Positions 17,727 to 28,631 of a stretch of 64,000 bases of DNA are shown piece by piece. The position numbers were made by a program, and so were the translations under genes. Numbering within the stretch: the first letter of the stretch is position 1; each line of letters starts with the position of its first letter. The DNA comes from Nitzschia sp. DOCU1 (Eukaryota > Bacillariophyta > Bacillariophyceae > Bacillariales > Bacillariaceae): assembly GCA_951394045.1 (NCBI GenBank), contig OX595986.1:3129534-3193533 (forward strand), read 5' to 3'. The notes below the pieces were generated by a model that saw only the letters and a list, made by a program, of their open reading frames with translations, made no database searches and was not told the origin of the DNA.

Positions 17727-19691
17727 ATGGAGAGACAGCGACCATTTTCATATTCTGTGAAATACAACCTCTTTCAGCTTACGCATTACATGCTATTATT
17801 CATCAGAGAAAGAGTCTGGGCTAGTAGAAGCTTGCATCGTAAAAGCCCCATGAAGGTTGACGTTTACGAGCAGAATCTGGAGCAATCGGCGGCGCATACT
17901 TTCTTGACCCCACCTTCGATTTCGTCTAGGACAACGACACTGCGGAGTCTTCCATCGAGAACCAAGCGTCCTCTTATTATTATTATTCCTCTATTGATTC
18001 TTCTTGTCATGGTGGATATTGCGGCGGCACTGTTATCGTCGCGTCGCTTTGGCGACCACGACCATGATGGCATTCGTCGAGTATTTGAAGTCCGACGACC
18101 AGCCACGGTCGGCACGTTCTTCCATGTCCGACCCACAACCTCGAAAGGAGCCACAATTGATGACAACAACAATGATACAAAACAACGCAAGCGATCCATC
18201 TTGCGGAAAGATGCCTTTTTGGTTCCGTCTCAAGTCACTTTAAAGGCACACAATTCACCTTTGGCAGCTGCTGAAGTGGCCACGAGAACGACAATATCTC
18301 AAGAGGGTATGACGACTGGGAAAAGCAATCCGAATCAAAAACGCAACCATCGTCGACGAAAGAGGACAGCAACCACTACTGCTGTCACTGCTAGTAACGT
18401 GGCAGCTACCACAACGACATCTACATCGACGAAACCAGCTCGATCGGGCAACTTTCCAGATATTTATTGGAGGTCGATTCCCATGGAAGATTTACGCCAA
18501 CATCCTCAATTCGAATCATTACCCTTACCGGAAACCATTCACAAGTTGGAGTCTTTAGAAGATATTCGTTTATTTCGACAAGAATCTTGGCAATGGGATG
18601 CCGTCCATGAAGGACGATGTACCACGTCCCAAGCAGTAGCGGCCTTGGGATTTTTAGAACCCGAAACGGGAAAACTCTTGGGAGTTCCTCGAAGCTGGCG
18701 TCGGGGAGGACAAGGTGCCTATCATCGATTACGAGAGCCAGCGTTACGGACGCTGGAGGAATTGAATGAAGTACTGTGCAATAGCAATTTTACCATTCCA
18801 CAAAATGTGGATCCGACGGTCAAAGATCCGACCGTTTGGACAAAAGCGACGACAAATCACGAACAAGGAGGAGGCAAACATTTCCCCTTTGCTGCCAAGT
18901 ACATGCGTCACATTACACAAAAAGATGTGGAGGAACGTCGAGAGCTGAGTCAAACTCTAGCCAAAACTCCGGGGTTTGACTTTTCCGTTCGCATGATGTG
19001 GGGAAATGCGCAAGAAGCGACAGCACTATTGACTGCCCTGAATTACTTTTGGAAGCAAGACAATGGCGTCATACTAAAGGAAGTCGGAATGTGTGGAGGG
19101 GGTCTTCAAATCAATCGTACGTCGGGAGAAACCAGCAATTTGTTGGTCGGAGCGACGCCGGACGGGTTACTGTGCTACCCAAATGGCACTGTGGAGGCCC
19201 TGGAAGTCAAGAACCATTGCCCCTTCTTTGCCATGCCAAGCACCAATCGACGAGGAAATCCACGAAGAGGAAAGAAATTTACTATTCGACATTTTGACAT
19301 TGAAGATGCGGGCGTTCCTTCTCAGTACATACCGCAACTCATGATGGAAATGCTATGTGTCGGTGAGAATTGTCGATCCAGTATTATGGTCCGCCAAACT
19401 GCAACTTCGGGCTCCTTGGTGCTACGTGTTCATCGCGACGACGAATGGATTGAAGAAATGCTGTTTTGGCTTCATCGATTCCAGCTAGACTTTGTCGAAC
19501 GGGAGGAACCACCACCAGAAAACTTTTTTCTGCATGCGCCAGACGAGGAGGACCGGGAACGATATAACAAGTTCTTGGAGAAAACACTGGAGTTGAAGTC
19601 AAAGGTAGAAGTGGTGGCACACATCCCGCATTGCCAGGTGCAACGAGCTATGACGGTCCGACCAGGAATGGCTCAACTATTTCTCGACTAG
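17727..19691 (+). CDS. membrane-anchored YqaJ-like PD-(D/E)XK nuclease-fold protein
   Basis: Single exon of 654 aa from the ATG at 17727 (MERQRPFSYS); a second ATG at 17850 is an alternative, and the frame upstream begins only with GTG. A hydrophobic stretch at about residues 82-103 (PLIIIIPLLILLVMVDIAAA) is a likely signal anchor, preceded by basic residues. A Thr/Arg/Ala-rich linker follows. From about residue 285 the fold resembles the YqaJ/lambda-exonuclease branch of PD-(D/E)XK: RMMWGNAQEATALLTALNYF helix, GATPDGLL (D479), ALEVKN (E493-x-K495) and a Gln-rich helix PQLMMEML (Q537). D, E and K are all in place, so catalysis is possible. YqaJ proteins process DNA ends in phages and bacteria. 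A role at a membrane, perhaps ER or plastid envelope, is only inference. Confidence 0.72.
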   Translation: MERQRPFSYSVKYNLFQLTHYMLLFIRERVWASRSLHRKSPMKVDVYEQNLEQSAAHTFLTPPSISSRTTTLRSLPSRTKRPLIIIIPLLILLVMVDIAAALLSSRRFGDHDHDGIRRVFEVRRPATVGTFFHVRPTTSKGATIDDNNNDTKQRKRSILRKDAFLVPSQVTLKAHNSPLAAAEVATRTTISQEGMTTGKSNPNQKRNHRRRKRTATTTAVTASNVAATTTTSTSTKPARSGNFPDIYWRSIPMEDLRQHPQFESLPLPETIHKLESLEDIRLFRQESWQWDAVHEGRCTTSQAVAALGFLEPETGKLLGVPRSWRRGGQGAYHRLREPALRTLEELNEVLCNSNFTIPQNVDPTVKDPTVWTKATTNHEQGGGKHFPFAAKYMRHITQKDVEERRELSQTLAKTPGFDFSVRMMWGNAQEATALLTALNYFWKQDNGVILKEVGMCGGGLQINRTSGETSNLLVGATPDGLLCYPNGTVEALEVKNHCPFFAMPSTNRRGNPRRGKKFTIRHFDIEDAGVPSQYIPQLMMEMLCVGENCRSSIMVRQTATSGSLVLRVHRDDEWIEEMLFWLHRFQLDFVEREEPPPENFFLHAPDEEDRERYNKFLEKTLELKSKVEVVAHIPHCQVQRAMTVRPGMAQLFLD

Positions 19692-20037
19692 GTAGTTGAA
19701 ATTTTGACCCCTAACAGAGCTACATTAGATTGATAGTTGCCTACCGACAAAATATGACTTCGTTTTCTCGGAACATGATTTACTAGTTACGCTAATCGCG
19801 TGTTGTACATCCTTCAAGATGATCATGGTGCGGAAAGTTGATAGAGCACCTAACACATTCGTAACGACGTGAGAGACCTTTCGAAGATGAGAGAGGTGAA
19901 AGCTCCTTGCGCGTCCCCAGATGCGCACGTCGCTGCCAGATGGACGCGATACTAAACTAAAGATAGTAATGTTACCGTAGCACATGCAACGGTCTTCGCC
20001 ATGAATGATAATTTCCAAGCAGAACCTGCGGTCGCTC
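19692..20037. other. intergenic, no confident gene
   Basis: A 114-codon minus frame spans most of this stretch but begins with a TTG. It is more likely 3' UTR of the candidate gene that ends at 20038. No other element is seen. Confidence 0.4.
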
Positions 20038-20902
20038 TCAGCAGCGGGATGGTTCCCACGAAGCACCAATATTGTTCTTGCTAAAGGTGCACATTAGTTC
20101 CTCCAGCAGCATCGATGTCCAACTGATTGGCTATCGGGAAAAGAGATGCATCGAGGCATCGGTTGGTCCTTCACAACGTTGGCCGTTTACGGCGCAACGT
20201 CTTCTACTTACGTGTTTAGTTTTCTAAGTCGAGATCGCAGCTCATCCATAATGTTGGCGCACTCACTATGATCGATTTTGTCATCTTTTGCCTTTGGCGG
20301 CAACAGGCTCGCCCCACTTGCTCGCTTATTTCAATTACATAGGAGGCGCGAATCTGGCGCGCCGATTGAACTGCGTTGGAACCATGTGTAAAGTGGATCT
20401 TTCAATTAATTTCCCTCCGATCCCAGGGACGTTCAAAGAATTAAGCAGGAAGGCATATATAAAATGTGAACTTGGCGAGGTGGTACTTAGCCTTTTGAAT
20501 TCTGAATGATTTAAGTCGAACGGACGAAGACGTCGTTCAGACAAAATATAAAAGTCCATTCATTAAGATTAAACATTCCAACTATTCGAATTTTGTTCCG
20601 TTCGTGCACCCCGGCTGGCTCCAATCGCTCACATAATGTGGCGAGGTCAACTTCGATCCGGTGGCTCCCACCGACATTCACAATCCGCTCCTCCTTCCAC
20701 CTTGGGCGCAGCTGGATTTTACTTCTATCTTTCTTTTCTTTCCTTTCCTCTAGAGGTATGTCCATGGGATTTTGTCGCAAACGTTTCGTTTCTATCGACT
20801 AGGGACACTTCAGTGGGCGTACGGGTGGCGGCCTTTGAAGAATGAAACAAAATTTTCTTACCGGCGTTGATTTCTTTCTTCTTTTTCGGCAGCTTTTGGA
20901 GG
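20038..20902 (-). CDS. candidate small spliced gene, unknown product (model incomplete)
   Basis: The two 3' exons look real. One ends at 20212 and can begin near 20330; it encodes PPKAKDDKIDHSECANIMDE and a basic helix. A 89-bp GT-AG intron (gtaagtag...ccaatcag) then joins it, in phase, to 20122-20038, which encodes WTSMLLEELMCTFSKNNIGA and ends WEPSRC. Upstream, 20911-20864 reads MSPPKAAEKEERNQRR and stops at a GTAAGA donor, and 20730-20630 is open with WKEERIVNVGGSHRIEVDL. How these 5' pieces connect is unresolved; the span given is approximate at its right end. No family is recognised. The gene would be divergent from the triple-domain gene at 20985. Confidence 0.35.
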
Positions 20903-20984
20903 GGACATTTTCCGCTAGACTAATATTTGGACTAGGTCAACATTGGATTACACAACAACCATAGTTGGTTGGAAGGAAACTAGA

Positions 20985-23900
20985 ATGCAAAGCATGGAAG
21001 CAGAAGGATTGTCGAAGTCGCCTCCACAGGCTGGGGGATTTTCAAGGGATGATTCAATGGATACCGCAGAGTCTTCAACTCACTTGCATTTGCCCGGAAC
21101 TATCAAAGTGAATGCTGGTATCCCTCCATCGTATGGTCGAGGATCCTATGGTTTTGCGCCTCCTCCTTACCCCCCGAACAGAGCCCCAATCAAATCTGTT
21201 GTAACAACTTCGTTCGAAGAACGCGAAGATCGCATGATGGAACACCGGGATGCCCCGTATGGTCACCGCGAGTACGGAATGCGCCATGGACGTTCACCCC
21301 CTCATCATGGCAGTGGAAGAGAGGAACCTCTTCAAGGATACGAGCCTTTGGCTGGGGGGCGTGATCATTACCAAATCATGTCTCCCAGAGATCAACTGCA
21401 TTCGATGGAAAGAGACAGTTTTAGTGTTCGAGAAGGGAGAATGTACACTCGAGAGCTCCCCCCTATCCGGGAGGGTGATGTAGAGAGGCGACACCCAGCT
21501 CACGAAATGATGAGAACTTCTCGAGAGACGCGTGTTCCACCTAGCCCCCGTGGCGATCCTTCGTTCATCAACAGGACGCTTTCTTCGAGTGGTTCCTCGA
21601 TTAGTTCCTCGTATAGGGGACAAGTTCCTTTGAAGCGAAGCTTTTGGCATCACGCAAGGGAAGGGGAAGATTTGCAGACTCTCCCGAACGAGTTCATGCC
21701 GCCAAAGCGCAGCAAGGTTACTCCGCCCAGTGGGAAGAACCGTGAATACATCGTAACTGCCCGGCCCCACGAGGAGATCTACCAGTCCGAACGATTTGGT
21801 CCAAGTGGTGCTCCTTCGCGATCCCCGGGATGGTTCAACCGAGCCATGTCTTGGGAGGCTTCTAGGGATGACTACTACAACCGCGATCCTGCTAGCAAGC
21901 TCTACACAGGCTCTTGGTCTTCTCGAAGTCCGCCGTCTTACCGTGATGAACGCCATGGCCCTCAATGGACCGACGCACCTGAAATGCCATCGCCTCGTAG
22001 CCGCTATTCGCATCCGGATCCAGGATATGAACCGGAACCCCCGACCTGGCATCGCTGGCACCATCCCGAGGAGCATCAATGGGGCCCACCGATGCAACAC
22101 CGCGATGAAGCTAATACAAAGCCGATGAGCGTCGAGGGGAGAGAACGCGAAAGCTTTGAACGAGACGTGCGTCGACAAGGAACCTTTGAGTCCGGATCAG
22201 GTTCGGATGGAGAACCTCCGATGAGATTCATTCCTGGTCCTTCGCCTACCTCCAGGGGGATGGAGCCTATGTCGCTTTCCCATAAGCATTCTCCTCTGTC
22301 GCACATCGATTCCCTGCCCATTGCTACACCAGACAAGCGACACAATGGGACTTTGCTTCTTGCTCAACCAGAAGACCGAATCTCGTTGAGTGAAACTTTG
22401 TGCTTGGTTCGAGAGGTAAGAATCTATTCTACGACGTGCTTTTTTGATGCTGTAACCAAAACTCATGACCTTTTCCCTTTATTTCCCAGAACATCGAGGT
22501 TTTCACTGCTACACCGGAAGATGTCGAAGCACCTGCTCCTGGGCGAAAGCATGCTGTGAACGTGGGGCAGGTTGGGCTTCGTTGCATCCATTGTCGTCAC
22601 ACCACACGGTCTAGCGATCGAGTGAAGCGTGCCGTGTGTTACCCATCGTCGATCAAACGCATCTACCGCACGGTGATTGATATGAAGCTCGATCACTTCC
22701 TTCACTGTAAGTTTGTACCCAAGGATTTGAAGGAAACTCTGAATGCCTTGAAGGCCAACAATACTCGAAGCACTGGAACTACGATGCAGTACTTCATTCG
22801 AGCTGCCCAAAATTTGGGTATGGCTGATGCACCAAATGGAGTTCGCATGCTTGACCACGGTGAAGCGTCTTTCGGGCACCAGGCTACTTCCACGCCTATG
22901 TCAAAGTCAATTCCCAAGACGCCACGAATGGCGCCTGCGGAGGGAGATGTGCCCATGGCTACCCCTGAATCGGCGCAATCGGAGCATGCTCTACGACTAG
23001 AGGAAAAGAAGTCGCCACTCGAGTATCTTGAGCACCGAAACAATTCGATGACGTCGGAGAGTTCCAACACCTCTGCTTTGGTTGCCTGTGAAGAGGCTCC
23101 CGAGCCAACCGAGCTTTTCACCGGCCAAGTAGCTCTGTCTCTTCCTGAAGACAAAACTTCTTTGAGTCCTCTTCGATGTTTCTTGCGCGAACAGGTCTGT
23201 GCGTTTTCTGCCACAGAGGAAGACATTGCCGTTCGTACCCCCACGACCTTCTCCGTCTCGGTCGGACAAGTTGGCATCGGCTGTATTCACTGCCTCAGCC
23301 AACCTGCTAAGTTGCGACTCAACCGGGCTGTCTGCTTTCCTTTCTCGATTGCAAGGATCTACCAATCTGTGGCTGACATTCAACGATTCCATCTCAATGA
23401 ATGCAAGATGGTTCCACCTGACATCAAGAAAACCTTCCTTGAGCTTCAGAGCGCTAGTTCGAAGGGTTCGAAAGGTCTTGCTACTCGCCAATATTGGGTC
23501 ACTTCTGCCAAGAAACTTGGTCTTGTGGACACAGCAAAAGGTATCCGCTTTGGACGTGACCCTACCATCCCAGAAGAGAAGGCTGTCTCTCTTGACATCC
23601 TTGCGCAAGTGGCCTCCCATGTCAACACTGTCAACCGCCCGTTGGTGCTTCCCGAGGATAAGCCTTTGATCGCTGACTTCCTCTATGTTGTCATGGAGCA
23701 GCTTCAGGCTTGTCGCTTCACCGAAGCCGATCGCAACAAGAGACGTCTCAAAGATGTCGGATGCATCGGTGTCGAATGCAAGCATTGTGCTGGACAAGTG
23801 GATAGCCGTAAATTCTTTTGGTCGAGCGTCAACGCGGTCGAATCCAACTTTGTGTCTGTCCACACGCACATGATGGAGTGCAAAATGGTTCCAGAGCCAT

Positions 23901-24337
23901 TGAAGGATCATCTCAGTGAACTAAAGAAGCTTCGTAAGGAACAAACGTCTTCGCTCAAGACTGGGTCCCAGAAAGCTTTCTTCTCTCGTGTTTGGGAGCG
24001 TCTACATGGACAGGAACAGGCTGCCGCCAAAGCCGCGGAGGAAGCTGCGAAGAAGAAGGAGATGGAAGCTCAAGGGGCTGCTGCTGCTAACACCACCGAT
24101 GATAACCAAAAGATGGAGGAGGAAAAGCCCATGGCGGATGAGAAAGAAGTAACCCGCACAGACTCGGTCGACGAAATCTACAAGGAAAGCATGGAGGCTA
24201 CACCCGTAAACTCACCTATCATCTCCCCGGAGAAGATGGACGTGAGCCCGGCCCCGGAAACCCCCATGCCGACATCTCCTGCTTCGTCTGACAAGATGAA
24301 GGCTATTCATGACAAGATGGCGATCGTTTCTGTTTAG
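20985..24337 (+). CDS. protein with three copies of a Cys/His domain (2 exons), probably diatom-expanded family
   Basis: Exons are 20985-22415 and 22490-24337, giving 1092 aa; the intron is gtaagaat...tttcccag. The frame reaches 20943 only via TTG, so ATG at 20985 is used. The first 450 residues are disordered, rich in Arg, Pro, Ser, Tyr and His (RGxYGF, SPRDQ). Three homologous domains follow, each with GxVGxxCxHC, then a basic F/YPxSxxxIYxxV helix and HxxxCKxVP: C509/C512, C742/C745 and C907/C910 start them. The C-x2-C...H-x3-C pattern suggests one zinc per domain. Each is followed by a helix and a (T/S)RQYW-like segment in copies 1 and 2. The tail is acidic with an Ala/Glu/Lys helix. I believe similar domains are numerous in diatoms, with no known function; a nucleic-acid or protein-binding role is inferred. 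Confidence 0.78.
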
Positions 24338-24510
24338 CTAAGCCGAATTTGACAAAAAGGGAATGGGGGATATTGAACAAGAATCAACACCGTGTATAAC
24401 AGGTATATACTATGATGGAATACTAAAAACAATAAACTACAGCAAATGACGACTAGATTTCATATGGATTGTGAACCTTTGATAATGCTATCCACTTTTA
24501 GTATCGCTAG

Positions 24511-26022
24511 CTAATTGTTGTTAACCAGGCGCGTGCTATTGGGACGGGTAAACACAGCTGGGAAGTTGTTGGTGGCAAACGATGTAAACGATTGAATAAT
24601 CGCACTGGATCGTGTGGACGGTGGTCCTTGGGGATGACTATTGGAATTTGCCTTGAGATTCCACGTCGTATTGACTTGGAGACCAAAGGGGTTGCTCGTC
24701 ATCCACATTTCCCCTACAACGGCAGGATTTAGATAAGGAGCGTTTCCGGCATTGTCGCTCACCTTGCCCGGGCGGCCACCCCTGGGAGAGTCCATGCTCA
24801 CCGACACGAGATCACCATCGCTGTTGCTTCGCGACAAAAGTGGGGGCATTTGGGACGATTCATAGTACGAGCAAACAGTGACGGAAGGGTGGGAGCGCCA
24901 AAAGAATGCCGGCTTTTGTCTCTTTCGGAATGAATCTCGCTTTGGAAACGCTTGCTTGGGCGCCACATTGAACGACGAGACGGACGAGAACGACGAGGAC
25001 TCTTCTTCCTGGAGCGACTCAAAGCTTGTAGAAGGCGTCTCGTCCGATGCGTCGATTCTAGGAGGCGAAGATTTCCCGTTGTCTTGGTTTGGTTGAGAAG
25101 AATACCACGAACGGAATTCTTCCGAGTCCTTCTTTTCCTCCGAAATCTGTTCACCAAACAGAAAAGATGTGGAGGAATCACGGCTCAAAAAGGACCTGCT
25201 CAAGGGTGTTGTTGTGGAGGAATCACGGCTCATAAAGGACCTGCTCAAGTGTGCTGTTGTCTGACGATCACCGTACATATCGGGAAGGGACAGCACTTGT
25301 CTCTTTGCTTCTGAATCGATAGACGATCGCGAACGAACATCTTTTAACAGCTCGTGCTCGCTACTGCTACTAGACTCCCCATCCTCACTGTCGTAGTCAG
25401 GAGATGCGAGGGGCGTGAGTGCATCCCCCAGGGAGCCCTGTGTGTGCAACATCCGGGGAGTATTAAAATTGGACTGGCAAAAGTCATCATATTGAGGATC
25501 CGGAAGTGCTGGAATGACGAGCAGATTTGTACTTGGACGGTGGGGGTCGCGATTCGATGTATTCGGCGTATCATACATATCGTTGGAGGCAGTTCGACTG
25601 GGCAACGGAGACGCGACACCATGAACCTCGTCGTCGTCCACATCTTCAAAGGGAGCATCATCCACCACTTCATGTCCCGAAAGCTGCAAGAGTCGACTCT
25701 CGACGTTCAGTTGTCCCGAGGCAGGAGGTGCCATGCCCAAGGCGTTGTTGGGGGCAATGAAAGCGCCCCCTTGCGATTCAATCGCAGCTGTGTGGGCAGG
25801 GGACAAGCCAGGGAGATTTTCTTCTTCCGACGCCCGAGACGAACACTTCAAAGCACTCAAAGCGCACATCAGCCCCTTTTCCCGGCCAGAACGAGAAGGA
25901 CTCGTCGTCCTTGAATGTTCCGACGACGAGGAAAGCGAGCTCCTGAGGAAAGCCTCCCGTTCATCGTCGTCCGTCGTATGGAGGCTTCCATACGATCGCT
26001 GTCGTCCAAAGCTTTTCCTCAT
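24511..26022 (-). CDS. Ser-rich protein, unknown
   Basis: Single exon of 503 aa; the ATG at 26022 (MRKSFGRQRSYGSL) is preferred over a TTG at 26034. Composition is strongly Ser, Asp, Pro and Asn rich, with acidic patches (DDAPFEDVDDDEVHG) and many SP and RSxS motifs, suggesting a disordered phosphoprotein. It contains a 15-residue tandem duplication. The C-terminal 70 residues (EMWMTSNPFGLQVNTTWNL) look more ordered and may be the conserved part. No family is recognised. It is convergent with the triple-domain gene and divergent from the J-domain gene. Confidence 0.65.
   Translation of the reverse strand: MRKSFGRQRSYGSLHTTDDDEREAFLRSSLSSSSEHSRTTSPSRSGREKGLMCALSALKCSSRASEEENLPGLSPAHTAAIESQGGAFIAPNNALGMAPPASGQLNVESRLLQLSGHEVVDDAPFEDVDDDEVHGVASPLPSRTASNDMYDTPNTSNRDPHRPSTNLLVIPALPDPQYDDFCQSNFNTPRMLHTQGSLGDALTPLASPDYDSEDGESSSSSEHELLKDVRSRSSIDSEAKRQVLSLPDMYGDRQTTAHLSRSFMSRDSSTTTPLSRSFLSRDSSTSFLFGEQISEEKKDSEEFRSWYSSQPNQDNGKSSPPRIDASDETPSTSFESLQEEESSSFSSVSSFNVAPKQAFPKRDSFRKRQKPAFFWRSHPSVTVCSYYESSQMPPLLSRSNSDGDLVSVSMDSPRGGRPGKVSDNAGNAPYLNPAVVGEMWMTSNPFGLQVNTTWNLKANSNSHPQGPPSTRSSAIIQSFTSFATNNFPAVFTRPNSTRLVNNN
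25168..25257 (-). repeat. 45-bp tandem duplication, two copies, coding
   Basis: Copies at 25168-25212 and 25213-25257 differ at a few bases. They are in frame and encode LSRSF(L/M)SRDSST-type units in the Ser-rich protein, giving a recent length change without a frameshift. Confidence 0.9.
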
Positions 26023-26764
26023 GGTTCCATTCAACTGTTGTCGTACAGTCGGCGAAAGATATAGTATCAGCAGCAGCAGAGGCCGACGTTAGCAACAAAA
26101 GTCTTCACCAAAGCACAAGATGCAGGGAGCCCCAAATCGAGCATGCATGTTGGTCACATGTGTTGGTCTTGTTTCCAATTGCTGTTGTGGCCCAACCAAA
26201 AGGTGCGGCGTTCACCTTCCGATTTTTCCTAAGTACCAAATTTCTTGGCTCGTCTGGATCGGACAAGGGCATATGATAATGACGACAAAAATGTACATTC
26301 TACATGGGTGGATATTGGATTGCCGGAAAGTCTGGAAGCGCAGACTTTCCAGCCGTTGTTTCTCGTCGAGATAGGGCTAAAAAAATAGTTTTTGCTTGTG
26401 GCTTGTATGCCGGCGTTTATGAAGAGGAAGGTACTGCAATTCTACGTAGAGGTGTACACGGCGGCGCGCCAAACCCTCCACAACGTCGTTCGATTGGCTT
26501 TCTTTCTGGCGCGAAATCTAGTTTGTCATTTCGATGTCCTCCTCTGTCTACAGTTCAGTATTCTCTTCGTCTCCTTTAGTGGATGTTTCTTGCTTCATAG
26601 ACCATTTGTCGCTTGTTGCTTATCGAGACAACCAATAACGCCAAATCTCACCTGATCCATTCATACGTTTGCAACGACGCGCTTGATATTGTAATCTTAT
26701 TTCCTTGGCGCAATCGCGAAAATCGTGGCTGATTTCGTTCCGATTGAGATCGTCGCAATAGACA
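26023..26764. other. divergent promoter region, Ser-rich gene / J-domain gene
   Basis: 742 bp between opposite starts; only short overlapping frames are present. No specific regulatory site is assigned. Confidence 0.5.
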
Positions 26765-28603
26765 ATGGCTCGCTATGATCTTGCCTTTTTCCTGTGCTGC
26801 TGCAAATCCTTTTTGGGAAGCGATGACACTACTGATGGAAACGAAAACTTTTATTCTCTTTTAGGTGTGGACCGGGATGCTAGTGCTGAGGAAATTAAGA
26901 AGGCGTATAAGCGACAAAGTCTGCAAATGCACCCCGACAAACTCGCCCAAAGAGGCCAGACAGTGACGGAAGCAGATCAAGCCAAATTTACACGGATGAA
27001 AGAGGCATACGAAGTATTATCTGATCAGCATAAACGAGAAACCTATGATGCAATTGGTGAACGTGGGATGAAGTGGATTGAAGAGCCTTTCTCCGTGGAT
27101 CCACAAGAACTGGCGCACAACTTTGCTAAATCGTCGGCATTGGATCGATCGAAAGTCTTTGCCATTTTCGTGGCTATTGCTATCGGCGTTTTGCTTTTAC
27201 CGGTTCTTGTGTGTTTACATGCAGATGGAGTCTTTGGGGCTCATGCTCCGTGGATGGCCACCTTGACGCCGCTGTGGCTGTGGAATTGCTTCATTCTATT
27301 TTATCATGTTCGAGTTGTTTTCATGGGCCCGATCCAACGACCAGAACACATACCACCAGAAGAGTGGGTAGATCCGCTGCCGATGAAAAAGCGATTATTC
27401 TCCCTCGCTCGATTTTTGTTGGTGTTGTTCTTTGAGTTATTGGTGGCTCTGAAATTGGACAATGACGTCAAAGTCAGCTGGGCAATCATCTTTGTACCAT
27501 TGTATGCGTGGGAGGCAACAACGCTTTACAAGAAGTGGCCGCTAGCAAGGATGCGGATTGTCACCGTTGAGGACTTGGAGATTGCTTTGGGGAAACCATT
27601 CTCGGAGTTTACTCCTGATGAAAAGGAACTTATCAGTAAGCGCTACTCTGTCGTTCCATCCGTCAATAGTCCCGATTTTGAGGTTGCCCAAAAGCTAAAA
27701 TCTCGGGCGCGTCACGATATGATGAAGAGTGGATTCCGAATTGCATTTATATTCTTACTACTGATTCAAATCGACGGCATCGTCTCTTGGAATTGGTGGC
27801 TGGTGTTTTTTCCGTTCTGGACCATGACCTTTTTGATTTGCTATACGAATTATCAATCCTTTGCCGAGGTGCAACAAGCGGCGGCTGAGAGGGACCCTAC
27901 GTTGTTTGGTTTAAGGAAAGATGCGACGGCGGCGAACCCAGCAACAGCGTCCAACTACGGAACTGTCGGAAAGGATGGCGAGGCGACCCCAGAAGCCACG
28001 GCGGCGCCGAAACTGGAGTTGAGCGACGAGGAACGGGAAGAGCTAAAGTCCCAGGTTATGGCTAGTGGTTCAAAATTGTGCAGCAAAATCTGCTCACAAG
28101 GTTTTTTGCTGATACTCATGTGCCTCTTTGTAGCTAAACTACAAGGCGCCAGCTTCTCGGCCCTGTGGATTATATCCCCGTTTCTGTTTGGGGTAAGTGC
28201 CTAAGATCCAAATAACATTTTGCTGTCTTCTTTCTTCACTCGCTCACTCTTCCGTTTCCGTCAGGCGGGAATCATTCTTTGCTGCCTTGGGTGCGCGATT
28301 TTCGGAATCACTGAAGTACCCACAGACGGTCTCGAGTTCGATACGGGAGAAGGCATTGGGGACACAACAGGGGATAGCGCACCAGCGGCACCGCTGGGTA
28401 CGAACTACGCACCACCAACCAACGAGGTTTCTTCGTCGCCAAAGGAGGCTGCTGACCCAGAGATGGGGGAAATCGATGACGATTCTGATGTCCTGCCTCC
28501 CCCAGATGCCAAAAGTCCAACTCCTGACACATCTCAAGTTGTGGACGCTTTAGAGAAGCAGGAGACAGGGACTGCAGGAGGCCAAATTCATGAGCTGGAT
28601 TAA
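26765..28603 (+). CDS. J-domain protein with TMEM185-like multi-spanning membrane region (2 exons)
   Basis: Exons are 26765-28192 and 28265-28603, giving 588 aa; the intron is gtaagtgc...ttccgtcag. The J domain covers about residues 27-96, with the essential HPD at 56-58, so it should stimulate an Hsp70. About eight hydrophobic segments follow. Two carry the pattern hydrophobic-(L/I)D-x-W-x-W-x2-(V/F)FxP(L/F)W, for example IDGIVSWNWWLVFFPFW and LVALKLDNDVKVSWAIIFVP, which closely resembles the TMEM185 (transmembrane fragile-X-F) family. The C-terminus after the last segment is acidic and disordered. A very short hydrophobic Cys-rich N-terminus (FFLCCCKSF) precedes the J domain. It probably sits in the ER or another endomembrane with the J domain cytosolic and recruits Hsp70; this is inference. 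Confidence 0.82.
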
Positions 28604-28631
28604 GTTATATTAGAGTGTCGTGTTAGTTGTA

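Noticed and set aside
19725..20069. 114-codon minus frame
   Set aside because: TTG start, no family, and it overlaps in another frame the better supported last exon of the candidate gene ending at 20038.
21294..22178. 294-codon minus frame
   Set aside because: It is a shadow of the Arg/Ser/Pro-rich first exon of the triple-domain gene, with Arg/Ser-rich noise.
22997..23911. 304-codon minus frame
   Set aside because: Antisense to two Cys/His domains whose sense frame has clear internal homology.
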